Shown here: piece after piece, positions 12,001-27,000 of the stretch
Numbering within the stretch: position 1 is the first letter of the stretch
How the letters are laid out: each line of letters opens with the position of its first letter
Assembly (NCBI GenBank): GCA_005281725.1
Contig: SSBO01000009.1
Span: 4,724,163-4,788,162 of the forward strand
Source of the DNA: Wuchereria bancrofti
Taxonomy: Eukaryota > Nematoda > Chromadorea > Rhabditida > Onchocercidae
Length of the DNA stretch: 64,000 bases
Reading direction: 5' to 3'
Notes under the pieces: model-generated
The model's input: the letters and a program-made list of their open reading frames with translations, nothing else
Told to the model about the DNA's origin: nothing
Database searches by the model: none
Made by a program: the position numbers and the translations under genes

Positions 12001-15000
12001 TGAAGCAGTCCGATATTTTGAATGAAAAAATAAAGACCGATATCAGGTGATGTGGCGACCGGATATCTCGAAACTTTTACACTTCTCAGTTCAATTGTTT
12101 TATTCCGTTTCACGTGATACATACATGCGTTTTCATCGAATTCAGCTGGTACCTGAAAGCGAAATTACTTAATAAAAATTCGAAAATATAGCAAAATTTA
12201 AGTTCCCGTGCATAACTAGTTGTTTACAAAAATCCACAAAACATAATATTTCTTTCATTGGATAATATTTCATTGGGTTTATTTGTCCAATAATTGACTG
12301 TCACCTTATATTTCAACAAAATGAATGATGTAGCAGGAACTCGAAGTTGATGGATTCAGAAAGTGGAAGCATTAATTTTAAAAGTTTAAAATGTTAACAA
12401 GATATTGAATACCGCATATTGCCAGTCGAAGACCAGTCGAAATGGAAAAGGTTTAAGCTCGCTAATTAATTTTTAATAACTGATGCAATTCATTTATATA
12501 TACGATTGCATGGTTAATAATAGAACAGTACCTTTAAGTAGGCAATTCGAAATGGAGCATAAATTTTCTCCGACGGTATTCCACGTTCCTTCATATTTTG
12601 CTTTTCGTACATAGCAGCTCTATCATTAAAACGTATCGTGATTAAATCTGCCGTCGATACAAATTGGGTTTCATTAGAACAAAAAATATGATCTACAAAA
12701 CCATTGTAATCCATTGGCCTGTTCAGACCGTTAGCAATATAAATATCCGGATAACAGCCAACTTCGTTGTATTTGGTCTGGTAGAAATTCTTAAAAAATA
12801 TGTTAAAAAAAACAGTGAACAGGAATCATAAAATTGAAGCAGATGACTTTATTCCTTATTCTTGGTAAATCACAGAATGGAAAAAGAAAAAACAAGTGAT
12901 AGAAACGACAATCTAGGTGAAATAGTTAAATAAACTATCATCCGCTTATAAGATTATATAAGAAAAATACGCTTTGCAAAATAAGCTTATTTTTCTTGAA
13001 AAAATCTGAACGTCAAAGTTTCACCAAATTAAAAATCAATCAAAAATTCACCTCGTGTTTGACGAATGCGAAATCAAAAACATAACGGAAGCCTATTCCT
13101 GCTCGAAATGTCCAGTCACACATTATATGTGTCTGAAGCTGATTCGGATAACCCGGAGTGGTAATATAACCAGAGTCATCATTTACATCTCCTCCACATT
13201 CTGTAACGGAACTTCATAATTAATGTTAGACATCGACACAAATAAAGATTAATGTAAATAAAACTAGTACCTATTTTGCTGGGGACTAAACTGAGATGGA
13301 AACCACATTTCTTTTCCAAGCAAAACAAGCGACTCGATCGACCCACAGTATTATTTGATCGGAATGAAACAACCATAATATTCTGAGATGACGTAAAATG
13401 TCTACCACGTACTGCGTTGAATACACATACTGGTTTCAGAATGTATTCACCTAAAGATCCTGTATATTGTTTGGATCCTGTATATTGATTTTTCGTTTTA
13501 AAATAAGTGCGTTCAGAAAAAAGACAAGAAAATTTAAAGTAATGAACGGACACATTAATCTTCAATTCAAATAAAGATAAGAACAATAAGATTTACCAGC
13601 ATTATCACGTTCTCGTAGAGCAATACTGTCCTCTGTGCAATTTTCAGTAAATAAAATCCATAGATGATCGAACCTATAGATTAAATAACGATGACCTCAT
13701 CCATAAATTATGATCTAATTGCCCTCACAACATTAAACCAGTGTTTAAATTGTTACGTTGCATTGACGTAGTGTCCTCGAGGAGCTACAACCGTCCAATC
13801 ACAAGTTGCTTGACTTGGATAAGGTTCGGGATAATTTGGACTAATAATCACACGACTTCCATTCATAGGAATAACTACACTACCACCACATGATGCTGAA
13901 AGTAACGTAAACAAGAAATAAGCCCAACGTAAAATCCTTCGTGATTATTAAACTGAAGTCAGTGAAGTTAATACTAACATTAAAAAGACTGCACTTTTCA
14001 AATTTCAATTCAATTTTTACTTAAAAATTTTCACTTTGAATTTCTAGATAAGTGGTAAAATCCTGGTCCTGATGAACACTAAGAGTGCCTCATAAAATTC
14101 TTTGTTTTTGAAAAACTGTACCGATTTCATAAGTAGCATTCCAACCCGAAAAATGAACAAATGAATCTGTCTGATACTGAATGTTCAAATAGGATCCAGT
14201 ACTGAAAATAGTACTTGGTGGTTCTTTTCCACAGTATCGTCCAACTAACGGTGATAACTTTGAAGGTCCATCCCGAATCTCCAAGTAATTACCAGAACAC
14301 CTAAAATTTTACCAATCATTTGATAAATTTTGAAGCAAGAGAAAGACAAGAGCAAGAGAAGCATCTTTATTCTCTAATTTCCACTTTTTGTCGTCTCGAG
14401 ACACTAAATTCTAGAATTAGTTTTGGAAGGCAAAATGTTGTCATCACTTTCTTGAGATTATATTAGTTAACAACTTCAATCAAATTTAAAATCAATTTAG
14501 AAATCTTTCGATCGATATACATACACATCCTCCACCGAACTGTCTTCAAGATTGAAACTGATTGGATCAACAGTGAATTTTATGCGATGTCCGCTGGGTG
14601 CGCTGATTGTCCAAATACAATCCAAAGAATTCGGTGACGCTGCAAAGTAGTTTTTCAAACATTCACCTACCATTTTCTAACAATACTTTTAGAAATGGGC
14701 AATGCCGCTCTAAATTTGAATTAAGAGATTTACTTCCAATATGATATTATAGTACACTATACCAGAAAAAGAACACATATGCATACTTTTCGGAAATCCT
14801 GGCGAAGTGAGCACTTTTGGAAGATCGCCTTCAGTAAGAATAAGTCTATCTGAACTACAGCCATGAATTTGCTCCTTCAGTTGCAATTGAAAACCCTGTA
14901 CTTTTGAAAACATTCCAGTATAATTTAGAAATACACACACATTTTTTTTTAATTTAAATGAAAACCTAAATACAAAAGGATGAAAAGTAGCCCAAGAGAA

Positions 15001-18000
15001 TATAAACAAGCCAGAATAGAAGAAAGAAATCCTTCTGCCTCTCACAAAAGGAAATTGGTAAAAAGTTTAAAATAGCAAATAGAAACAACTTTTCCCGTAG
15101 TATTTGAATCGGTTGTGAAACCAATAAAAACTCTTCCATTTGAAAAAGTTTTATTCCATCCAGATAGACTGCCACATAATCTATCATTGGCACTCCCATC
15201 CGCATAGATAGGACTAGAGTGCTAAAAAGATCCAATTTTCCACAGGAATTAGAAAAAATCGATGCAATGGGAAATATCTCTAAAAACGTTCTTTGTATAT
15301 TCACTATAATGAGAAGTTCAGTAGAACAAAAGGAAATTTTACCAAAGTGATGCCATCCTTTTTACATGACGGACTTTCCTCAATATCCATAGTAAGAAAT
15401 TTAGCCAAAATTGGTCGACTACTTTCTAGCATAATTGACCATGAGCATGACAAATTCTTATTGTATTCATTTGGATAATTTGGACTTTGTATAATCCGAT
15501 CAAAAACACTCAGAGCTATTGGTATGTAATCAAACGACTGACAAACTGAAACATATTCAGTTTGTGAAACACATAATTCTAATTAGACAAAAAGAATTTC
15601 AAAACCAATAAAAATTCAAACGATTAATTTGGTTTGTAAAACTGCAACAAAAATTACAGAAACAAACGATGAAATCTATAAAAGTAGTGATAACATTTCA
15701 GAGTAAAAGTGAAATTCGACACTATCAAACTTACCCAATTTGTATTCAATAACAAATCCTCGACCACCTCTATTCCGATCCGTCATAAAAAAGATTGTTA
15801 TCGCTTCTTCCGAACTGAACAGTTCTTCCGTTCCCACATCTTTGTGTTTGCAAAACTTGACAACATTGCCACTGCAAATCATCGCATAAAATTCTCGGGA
15901 GAATTAAAGAAAAAAAAAAATTTTCTAATAAGAAGTTTTTAAAATAATGTCAAAACTTACACAAGTTGACCATCATCATAACTAACACCGCTTAGATCTG
16001 ATGAAATGGCAATATAGTCAAAGCGACAATCAATATGTTCCTCAAGATCCATCGAAATTATTTTAAGCATGACACCAGCAAACATTGGCCTAATTATCGT
16101 CCATCGGCATTTTAAATTATTACCGTAACCCCCACGCCCTATATTAGTTGAAAGTTATACAATCTAAATTTATGATCAGAAGAGATACACAAAACTAATT
16201 TGAATAACAAAATTGGAAAAAAAAAACATGAAATAGATTAGGACAATAATAAACACATCGTTTCACTGTGCAAATTAGTGACGTTTACATTCTATCACAA
16301 ACTGTGTTAAATTTGTGACAGAATGCAAATATCCGAAAGACAATACCGAAATTTTTAATTGTATAGAAAAGTACGAGTAGAAATTGAAAATTGTAGCAAA
16401 CTAACATCTCGAGAGACGGTACATATTAATGGATCGCCATACTTCTATAGTTGATGTGAGTGGAAGGATGGTTGTGAATTTACCATCTGTAGACATCCCA
16501 CCAGGATTTGTAAGATATTGCGGATCAAATGTTGCCGTAAGGATGCCACCGCAAGTGAATTCTTTAATAGTTTTTGAAAGCAATTGGCTTTAGTTTTTGA
16601 AAAAAAAAAACAACAGTTTTTGAAAGCATTTTTTAAAAAAATATTTAAAACATCAGCCAATGTATATTTAAAATATATAACAATGTTTAAAACATCAGCC
16701 AGTGAATGAAAAGACTTAGTACCCTACCAAGAAATCAAATGAAGCTATTTCAAAATTAAAAAACTAACCCCGCATAAAATTTCCATTAATTCCCTGGTTT
16801 GCTTTTGGAAGTGAAGCATTAACCATAGTAAGTGGAATATTTTCCCAAACAAATCGAAATGAGCTTCCAGGTGGAGCATTGAATAAGACCGTGGCCAAAT
16901 GCGACTTAATGAAGAAATCTGAAAATTATTACAAAAAATCAAATATTTAAATAGGACCTCAAATGGAGAAATTATGATAAAAATTTGTGCCAATACCATT
17001 TGGTGGTATGTATCCCGCATGAACAAATTCCACTCGTCCACATCCATCGTTCTCACCGTTCAATATGCAAATCCCTTCATTGAACTGTAATATTCTTTCA
17101 TTCGTTAATAGTCAGCAAATGAACAAAGTAAGGAATAAATCAATGGAAACATTACTGGGAGCAAAAAATCTCATATCATTAAGAGAAACTGAAATGACTA
17201 TATACCTGACTTTATCAAGGATATCAAATCACTTACAACAAGTCCTTTCAATGAATCCCTCTGTTCGATATCAAGATTATTTTCATCTCGTTCATCGGGT
17301 ATATCAATACTTTTAATTGAAATTCTTAACCAGTGATCGTCCTCACCAATTAATGTCCATTCAAGTGGTGTAAAGTGCATCGATTGCCAATCTTCGGCTA
17401 TAGGTGAACTTACCACTCCGTCATTTGTCATTCCACCAAAAACTACAAAACCAGTAAATTCATACTCGCAAAGCGTAAAACTAATAAGCATTTTTTGACA
17501 ACAATAGTAGCATATGTCACAACAGTTATTACGACTTGGCTGAAGTATCATTCTTTGAATATGCCAGCAGTACTATTGAAAAAGGACTATTATTAAATTG
17601 ATCCATTGATTTCTCATGATAATGCACAAAAGCATGTATCACAAAACAGTTCTCCAAACAAATTCTATATAAATAAAAGTTTTCTAGCGATAGAAATAAA
17701 ATATGAATTAAATAATGACCCTTTTTAAATTTAATCATTAATTCCGGCTTTAATGGCTCGATATCACTGCTGTCATCCTCACTGCCACTATATCTTAATC
17801 TTATCCAAAATGCTCGGCTCTAAAAATACATTACTTTGACGTCACATGTTTTCAGATGAGTGAAATAAGATTAAAAATTCATTCACTTCTTTTCCATTTT
17901 AGTTAAAAATTAGGAAATTTGAGATTCTGTAGTTGGATATATCTCTAACATGTTCACAAAGAATAATAATCGAGGTATTTTAAACCATCACTGTGAAACA

Positions 18001-21000
18001 ATAATATTATAACAGCAGGGATTGAAGGAGACAGAAAATCACTTTGAAATGATTTGTGATTTCTGATAAATAATGAGTACAGTAGACAAAAAAACCAAAT
18101 CAGAACACTTTTAATATTGGTGAAAAATCGTATTAAAGTGAAATGTTTTGAAATGTACTATTACTTAAAAGGTTTTTTTCTAGGATTTTGACCAAAGCTA
18201 TTCTCAAACAATTCACGCGAAACATATTTTTTGAAAATTGTGCTAAACTTCAACAAATTGACTTACAATCATCGTTGGCATTACATCTTCAAAAGAACAA
18301 GCTCTTGTCACAATTTTTCCGCTGCTATTGTTCTCACGAACTTCCAAGTAAGATTCTGCACAATATTCCGAAAAAGGTAATTTCAACTTGCTGAAAAATT
18401 TAATTTGGATCCTTCAAAAACCTAGATTGCCGCTCAAAATTTTTGATTCTCATTCTGCTTATTCTATTTCTTATTTGCAAGCTTCAAAGCTCGTTTGACT
18501 AGAATTACGCAATCTATCAAAGATAAAACTAAACATATGATGAAATAAAGAACATAAAAAAACATACAATAAAGGAAATATTAACGTTTAAAGAAAAAAA
18601 GAAAAGAAATACAAAATTTCGAGCTCCACTTTATTTCCTTCTGTGTTGTTGATGAACCATTCACATTCAAAATCATTTTCAATGAACGGATAATATATGA
18701 CTCCAGCGATAGAATGAATGGTCCCTCCACAACCTCAACATCTTTTAATTATACTGCATTTTCAACAAACAACAAATGTTTCATTAAATGTAAAGTAAAA
18801 GGAACGAACTTTCGATCTGAGTTGAATATGAGAAGTGAATATGCTCTAAATGCATTGTATTTAATCCTTTTAAATATACGCTGAGAATACTGCCTGTAGA
18901 GCGTAATTCCCTATTAGCACACGCGCGTGATATTTGTTCTGAGCTTGAAGGATTGCACTCAAGATGATACCTTGAAGCATGTAAAAAATTTTTACATTAA
19001 TTTTAAACAAATTAATTTTAAACAAAACAAAAAGCAAGAACATTCTCGGTTAAAGTTGTATTATTTTTCAGAGCAGTTAAAATCATATTAGTAATCTATA
19101 GCAATTAAGTTCATCAGCGCAATTCTGTTGAAAAAAAAATAATCTAAAGAGATAGATTAGAGAAGAAAGGCCTTTCGTAATGAGGATCAAATTGTTACAC
19201 CAGTGGGAGTTGATTTACGGCAAGGTCAGTAAGAAAAACATTCTCATGGATTTTTCACTCATCTGTAATAAACTGCTTAATTTCAAAAGCTTTTCCACAT
19301 GTATTGACTATAAAGTTGTCTTCTTATGAAAAATTATGATGAGAAATTTTCTGTTTAATAAAATACAAACAATGGTTAAGTTTATTATTTTAAAATTGTA
19401 ATAGTCTTAAAATACTTATTTCAAGAACCATAACCGAATATGATAAAAATTATAATAATAACGAGAGAATGGAGGAATTACATTCCGAGAATGGATGAGT
19501 CCTCTTGTATGCCATCATAAATGACAACAGTAGCGATAGATTTACTGCGTGCTTTGGAAGCCCTATGTTTGTTAAAACGTATTTGATCGAGACGAAAATA
19601 TATGCGTTGTCCATCTGTAAAAAAAGAATTTTATTTTAAAGTATACTATATTAAATAAAATTAGAGTTATAATTTCGTTTGAATTTATTTTTTCAAACCC
19701 TGAAAACCTTCAGCTTTAATAAGAAGTTTGCATTCGTCCTCCTTGACCACATATAGCTGGAATGTCTTGAGTTCATTCCCGGCATATAGCGTACCACCAC
19801 ATACTAAAGATATGTACAACACAAAACCGATATTGTGAGCCCGTTCATCGTCCCCCGATAAATAAGCCCGTTCATAAGGACCGCCTTGGAAAGTAACTAG
19901 TGCCTAAAATACAATAAATACAATTATTTTGCAATCAAAAATTTCAATAGCATACAAAAATATAATATGTAGAAACTTGCAACCTGTTCGGTTGTTGATA
20001 TAACAACTTTCGGTTGCTTCAAGTTGTGACAGAAACGTTCCAATATTTCCATATTACTGTAAACTTATTTTAAATAGTAAAATTTTTACTGTTTTCATCA
20101 ATAATTACGAAGTGAAAAACAAACTAAATTTAATTTTATGTGACAAAATCAGTAAATTACATTTTACTGCGGATGTTTGTAGATTAGTAAACAACAGAAG
20201 CGCTCGAAGAACAATAGGTAACAAAATTTATTTTAAGTAAAATATAAAAAAATGAACATACGTATTATTGCCATTATAAAATGTTACAGATCCTTCAAGG
20301 ATACCTTGAGAGTTTTGGCACCTAAATAAGCACAAATAAATAAACAAAGAGAATTAAATACGAAACCAAATATTCAACTAAAATGCTATGTCGAACATTT
20401 TGACATATTAACAATATGAAAAACATTAACAATGTGAAAAAATATGGAAAATATGAAAAACATTATGAAAAATTTTTGGAATATTTTGCCAGGATGAAGG
20501 GATAAAAGTTGATAATGAAAAAAGTCGACAATGAAATATCTTTGTGAGGAAAACTTACGTAACATTTGTAGCAAAATTTGAACGCCATGTTTTTACATCA
20601 AGTCGTTGAGGATGGTAACTTAAAACCGTGTAATGCGTCAAATTAAACCGAATCGAGTAGCCATTTGGCGCTTTTATCAACCAAATACATTCAATCGATT
20701 TTGGATAAAGATTTGGATAATTTGGTGAATGTAATTGGATTGTTTCGTTCCATTTCACTATAAAGTTTGCTTTCTTCTTTCTGTTTTATATGATACTGTT
20801 AACACTAAGTGCCTTATTCCCACGCATGAAGAAAAAACACTGCAAATATTGAAATGAGATTTGCCACCTCAATATTTATTGTTGACCATGACAAGATAAA
20901 CAGCAATTTCAAAATCGAAAAATTAAGCCAACAATAACGATAGTTGGCATTGCCAAAAACATCGTTCTCTCTCGTACGTTTGTTTTATTTGCAGAGCATA

Positions 21001-24000
21001 ACAATTCTTGAATTACATCAAATTTTCTCAACTGTTATTATTATAGTAAAAAATTTCTTACTCTCGATGACAGCTCCACATTCATCACCTGCTTTTGCAG
21101 GTATGAACGATACTTTCCCGGTCATGATACGTTTTTTCACATCTGGTTTAGCTAATTTGCTAGGGATTTTGAATTTTACAAGTAATTCATTCGTATGTGA
21201 CGTATAATTGTCTTCCTCTCTGCTCGAACAAAGAACTTTTTGAGCGAAACCAGTTGCATTGCTTGTACCAGAGTAAAACTGGAATGTCGAGTAAAACTCA
21301 CTTTTGTAAATTGATGTGAATTTAAAAAATTAAAGAATTTTGAAAATGAAAAAAATTAACTCAGGAACATCATATATCTTGCTATAACTTGATGATGAAC
21401 CGAAATAAAAGTTCATTTCCTACTACACCTCATCCTTTGTTCTCCGTTTCCTTATTCTTCTATTTGATTATCTCAAACTAGCATCTTTTCCGGACTTATT
21501 TCTTGTCTGATTAATTAAAACATAATATTGGCTGTACTTACAGCAAGGCCGCTGAAATGTTCGCTATCATCTTCATTACAACCTTCAGCAATTTCAAATA
21601 CTGACAGTTTCTTGATATAAAACAGCACTCGCATTCCGATCGGTGCAACTATTTTCCATATGCATTCATAGATTTTTGAATTATTTGCTAGTTTTTCGGC
21701 ATGAACAATTACATTTGTTGGTGAAGTAATGTCACCACCACAACCTAAAGAACTTTGCAAATTGTTTTGAGTTCTTGCTTTATTTAGAGTTGTTTTCAGC
21801 TTTTTATCTTCCTATTTTAAGTACTTAAACTATTCACATATCCCCAACCCAAAATAATATTAAAAATATGAACTGAACATATTAATAGTTAGCACGGTCG
21901 TTAAACCACTTTGATTATTACAAACAATTAACATGTAATTGAAGGAAAATTAAAATCTCAATTATAAAACGATCGATATTTAATTTTAAAAATACCTTCA
22001 TTTGACCATGAAAGCCAGAAATGATTCTCGGGTTCAGTTTTTGAAGAAAATATAATATCAACTACTTCATTTTCTGTTAAAATCCAAACCGGTTTGCCGA
22101 TATGGTCACAGAATTTTCGCATTGTTTTTGTGTGGTTTTGCTGACCATCAATTGTTACTGAGGATTCTAGTATCTGATTTTCACCAAACTAAAAATGATA
22201 ATTGAAATTTCCAACACCAACTTTTAAATTACGTAACATTTTAAAAGTTTTGATCTCATTTAATGATAATGTGAAGTCAAATGGTAATCCGAAATACATT
22301 TTCCGACTGAAGAAAATGATTGAAAAAGCAAATTTCTCAAATAAGAACTTTTGGAAACATTTCTATTCCGAGTATGGAAAAACAGTTTAAAAGTTGAATT
22401 AACTTGTTCAGCAAGTGCACTTGGTCTGCGCTTATCCAACAAAACTGGTAAAAAATTCTAACCTCGTTTCTTTCTAAACACTTTAACAAATTTAAATCAA
22501 GAGTACAAATAAGTGTAATGCTTCAATTTAGTAAAGATTCTTGGAACTATCAAACTGAACGAAAAATTTACTTCAAGATAATTGATAAGACAAGTTGATG
22601 TAAAACGAGTATTTGATTCTGTAATCCTAAAAAAATGGAACATCAGTCGTATCCGATTCCCTTTCGTCGTCTGTATCCGCCATTTGCAGAAACGATTTTC
22701 AAGAGTTCGTTCTGGATAACCTGGACTTTGAAGGATACCATGTTGACCAAACAACAAAATTTCATTGCATACTGTAATATTATAAATCTCCTTGGAATAT
22801 TTCACACTTAAGATAGTAATTGCTATACAATTAATAGTAGTCACATAAAGTAATATGCATTAAGAACCTTGCTCGTTATATTGTATTTTGTAAATACACC
22901 TCTGAAAACTAAAAAGCAGTATTTCCAAAACAATCAGCATAAATTATTTCCAGATATACTTTGCACCGACGCAAAACAACTGCAACTATATGAACATTCG
23001 GACTACTGAAGTTGCTTCAATGTAACTGAAGCTAATAAATGATTTTAGAAACCTAACCAGTAGTATAATGTGCGAGAAACCCAAAAAGTGAACCAAAATG
23101 AGTGCCACCATGCTGACGATATCGAATTGTTAATTCGTTTTTCTCAGAATCAACAGATGACAACGAAATCTCTTTTTTGCAATAACGCCTTAGTATGCGT
23201 GCAGATGCCGAAGAACCTTCAGCAACCTTAATGTACCATCATCAATTAGTATAAATCTGGTTTAAAACTTCCCAGATTTGACCTTTTTTAAAGAGTAATT
23301 ACTTCCCATCAAACTATAATTAAAATTTACAGAAATTTCCTATTCCAATATACCACTATATTGGAAACAAAAAATATAACAAACATCAATATAATTTGGA
23401 GCAAATGAAGAACAAAAGCCATTGGAATCAGCTGAATTCAAATCATCAAGCACTACAATGGTGAAACGCACTCGATTACCTGTAAAACATACGAAGATTT
23501 TGAAATGTTCAAATAAAATTTCAGATTTTTTCCTTTATGCATATTAAAACCTGCTGCAACATGAATGTGCCAATCACAATTCAGGGTTCGCGAATCTTTC
23601 AACGGATACTGTGGAGCTGATAAGGCACCATTGAAACCAACTAAACGTCCACCACACTCTGCAAAGTTTCTGATCATGTTATTTCAAAAGATAAAATACT
23701 TTAACTGAGCTTGTTCAAGCCAAAATGCAGAAAAATCATAGAAAATGCTGCTGCATTTTAAAATTTTTGTCAAAAATTAAAACAATGACTAGCCAGAATC
23801 AATCTGCTGGTAGTAAATGTTGAAAATCACTGAAGGTGCATTTCTTGTCGTCAGACGCATAAAAACACGATTGCCTTGAGAACGCAGTTCTCTAACGGGA
23901 TGATCATCACATATTTCGGAATCTCGGAAGAGTCCACCAAACCCAGGAGATTGTTCATTCACTCCATTTCTTAAGTAATGATAATAAAGAAGTTAAATAA

Positions 24001-27000
24001 AGATTTCTTAAGTTATTTATTTCAGATTTAGAATAAAATTTTCAGATAAAAAAGGTACACAAATTTATAGTACTAACTTTCAAAACAGTCTTCATAAATG
24101 ATAAAATTTAGTGAAATTGTTTCACTACCTTAGCATCAATGTTCCTTCGTCGCAAGGAGCTGACAAATTTTCAAACCGAAGAAGAATTCGTTTCGAGGAT
24201 TGCAACTATAATTATGAAGATACATATTCCAAAAAAGAACGTTTTTTTTGTATTGATATTTGTTGAAATGAAAATCAAGTCTTCAAAAACGGCATCAATT
24301 GACCTACCGCAATTTGATAGTCACACTGCACAAATTTCATCTCCGTCTCAGCGTGAATTACTATTCTACCGCTTGTAGCTGTGTATGTTCTGTGGCAGTC
24401 AATCTGTAAATATGAAAATTATACGCTCCCACAGAATCAGTGGATATAACTGAACTGATTTCACTAAATGGGTTTTCTGTGGTATCATCAAAAAGCAAAA
24501 ATTCAAAAAAAATTTTATTTGAAAAAGTCAGATAAATTTCCGTTAAAAATAAATCGAAAAAAGACGATTATTCTGGAGCAATTATAAAAGATAGATGAAC
24601 CATACAATATTACCTACCTTATCATCAACAACTTGCCATTTGGCCATAAAACCAGCACCATTAACTGATCGATCACTTTTGAATACAATGGTTAGTCGAT
24701 TTCCGCTAGATAAAATTGGAGGCGGAAGTAGAGTGCCACAGAATCTCAAAAGAATTGTTTTTGTGTAGACATGAAAAGATACAAGGTTTTATCAAATTAA
24801 ATAACGATTCAGTAAGGTTATGACAATCATATTTTTAGGTTAACTAAGTAAGTTTTGATCACTATTTAAGTTTTTATGAAAAATTGCATACCTTCCATGT
24901 AATTCGCTATGATCATCATCATTTACATAAGTGTCATATATTTCGATGCTGTCAAAAGAGCAGTCCTCTCGACTCGGTACAACTTCTAATTCAAACACTC
25001 CAAATGTTAGCCGAATTCGTTTATCCTTTAAATGACATCAAATTATGGAAATCTTTCGAAAATTTTGTTCAAAATATTCAATCATATTTCGAAAATTGAG
25101 TTAAGGAAAGTTAAATATACCGGTGTGTTAATCACATATATACAGTACATATGCGCCAGATACTTTTCCGGATAATTCGGACTTGTTATTTGGCCTGATT
25201 CTCCCTCAAATATGCCACCGCAACCTTCAATGAAACAGAAAATGCGCTGCCGGCATGCTCATTTTGAATCGCAACATAATTCAACAGGCATTATTTTTTC
25301 ATAAATTTATATTTTAAGCTAGTTAGGAAATTAGGGAAAAGTGATTTAACAAGTAATTTAACATATTAATATATTTATATATACAAGTTTACCAAGTGCA
25401 AATATCTTACCGACATCAAATTGCTCGTATAAGAAAAGTATGCCTTTATTGCTAATACCGCTTGAACTCAATGTGATTCTAAGTGGCCTTGAGGCACTTG
25501 TTACCTGAAAAACTGATGGACATGAATGCTATGAGATTTGTAAGAAATCTGAAAAAAAATATACCATTTCGCCGTCAGGTGCAACGAACGGATATCGTGC
25601 GCAAACGTATCGTTTATTGATCTGATCGTGTGAATCATGGCCACCAGAGAACTAAATGTTTTTTAAATTTATAAATAACTGAATGATGCAACAAAATTGT
25701 AAAATATCTTTAAAACTTTAACCTGAAAAATTTTAGCTTTCGAAGTATTTTGAATAAACCACTGATAACATGTAGAAGTGATAATTTGAACCAAGTTGGT
25801 TTTTTATAAAGACTGTAAGCACACCATTACTCAAAAGACCCAAAATTCGAAACTTTTTTTACTCATATCAAGTACATTTGGACTGTTTTATGCATACTTA
25901 ACCATTAGTCACGATCTGGTCAGAAAAGTCTAGAATCGTAAAAATGCAGGCACATCCATTCTAAGCTATTCAAGAAATGGGTCTACGACTGATCGCTTCT
26001 TATAAGATTTATGTTTCTTTTCAAATATTTCTGCCAGTGATACCACCATATATTCAACTATCAGTAAATATACATTCACATAGCACGGATTTGGTATTTT
26101 TGCTGTTGTTGTGTGATATTTGCTTTTATTCAAATGAAGTTAGTGAGTAAAATCAAGAAGGACAAAGCTATCAGCAAAACCTCCGGATAATTCTTCCGGA
26201 TTTGTTTTAATTTGATTTCGTTCAAATGAATCCAAATAATTTGTGGCAAAACTAACTTCGACATAGTCTTCCAATAGATTATGTTTAGCGACATCATAAA
26301 AGCATGTCTTAATATCCGTATTTAGCCCAATGAAACTAAATTTCAGTCTTATCGCTTTCGTTTTTTCGGCATCAATAACATAGATGCATTTAAATGGTTG
26401 GGCACTGCCATGCGGATAATTAGAACTCTGAATGGTTCCATTCGGTGATGTAAAATGTTTCTCGCATGCTGAAAATTATTTTTTTAATTTACAGAGACAA
26501 GTTTCTTCTGACTAGCTGAAAAATAGCCTACCAATAATTTAACGTTCAGGCAGCTAAAACACGAAGTCCTAATCAACAATTAGACCGAGATGCTAGCTAT
26601 TTTTTGCTCACTATCACATTCATAAATTGCATAGAATAAAATTAAAGTGTACCCGCAGAATAATGAATCTTAAATCCCTTTCCGTTAATGGACTGATTCG
26701 AGTGGAACTGTATAACCATTTTTGGTCCTGATGATATGATCGGACCTTCGGGTCGTTTACTGTTACAGTAACGTCCGAGTATAGGATGTGATACATCTTC
26801 ACCATTTCTGAACTGTAATGTACTTAAAACTGAGTGTCATCTATTGAAGTACACAGTAAAAATTGCCACAAAGCTAATTAAACAACTGAATTATACATAT
26901 TCCGCTTCACTTCACTTAATAAGCGAGCAAGTCATTTCTATGTTCTTTTTCTTCCAGAATGAAAAAAGGAAGAAATTCCTGGTGTCAATAAAGCCTGATA

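Noticed and set aside
14710..15304. Long open frames shadowing CUB units 15 and 16
   Set aside because: A different frame gives the CUB sequence ([20 protein letters not shown]) with correct neighbours.
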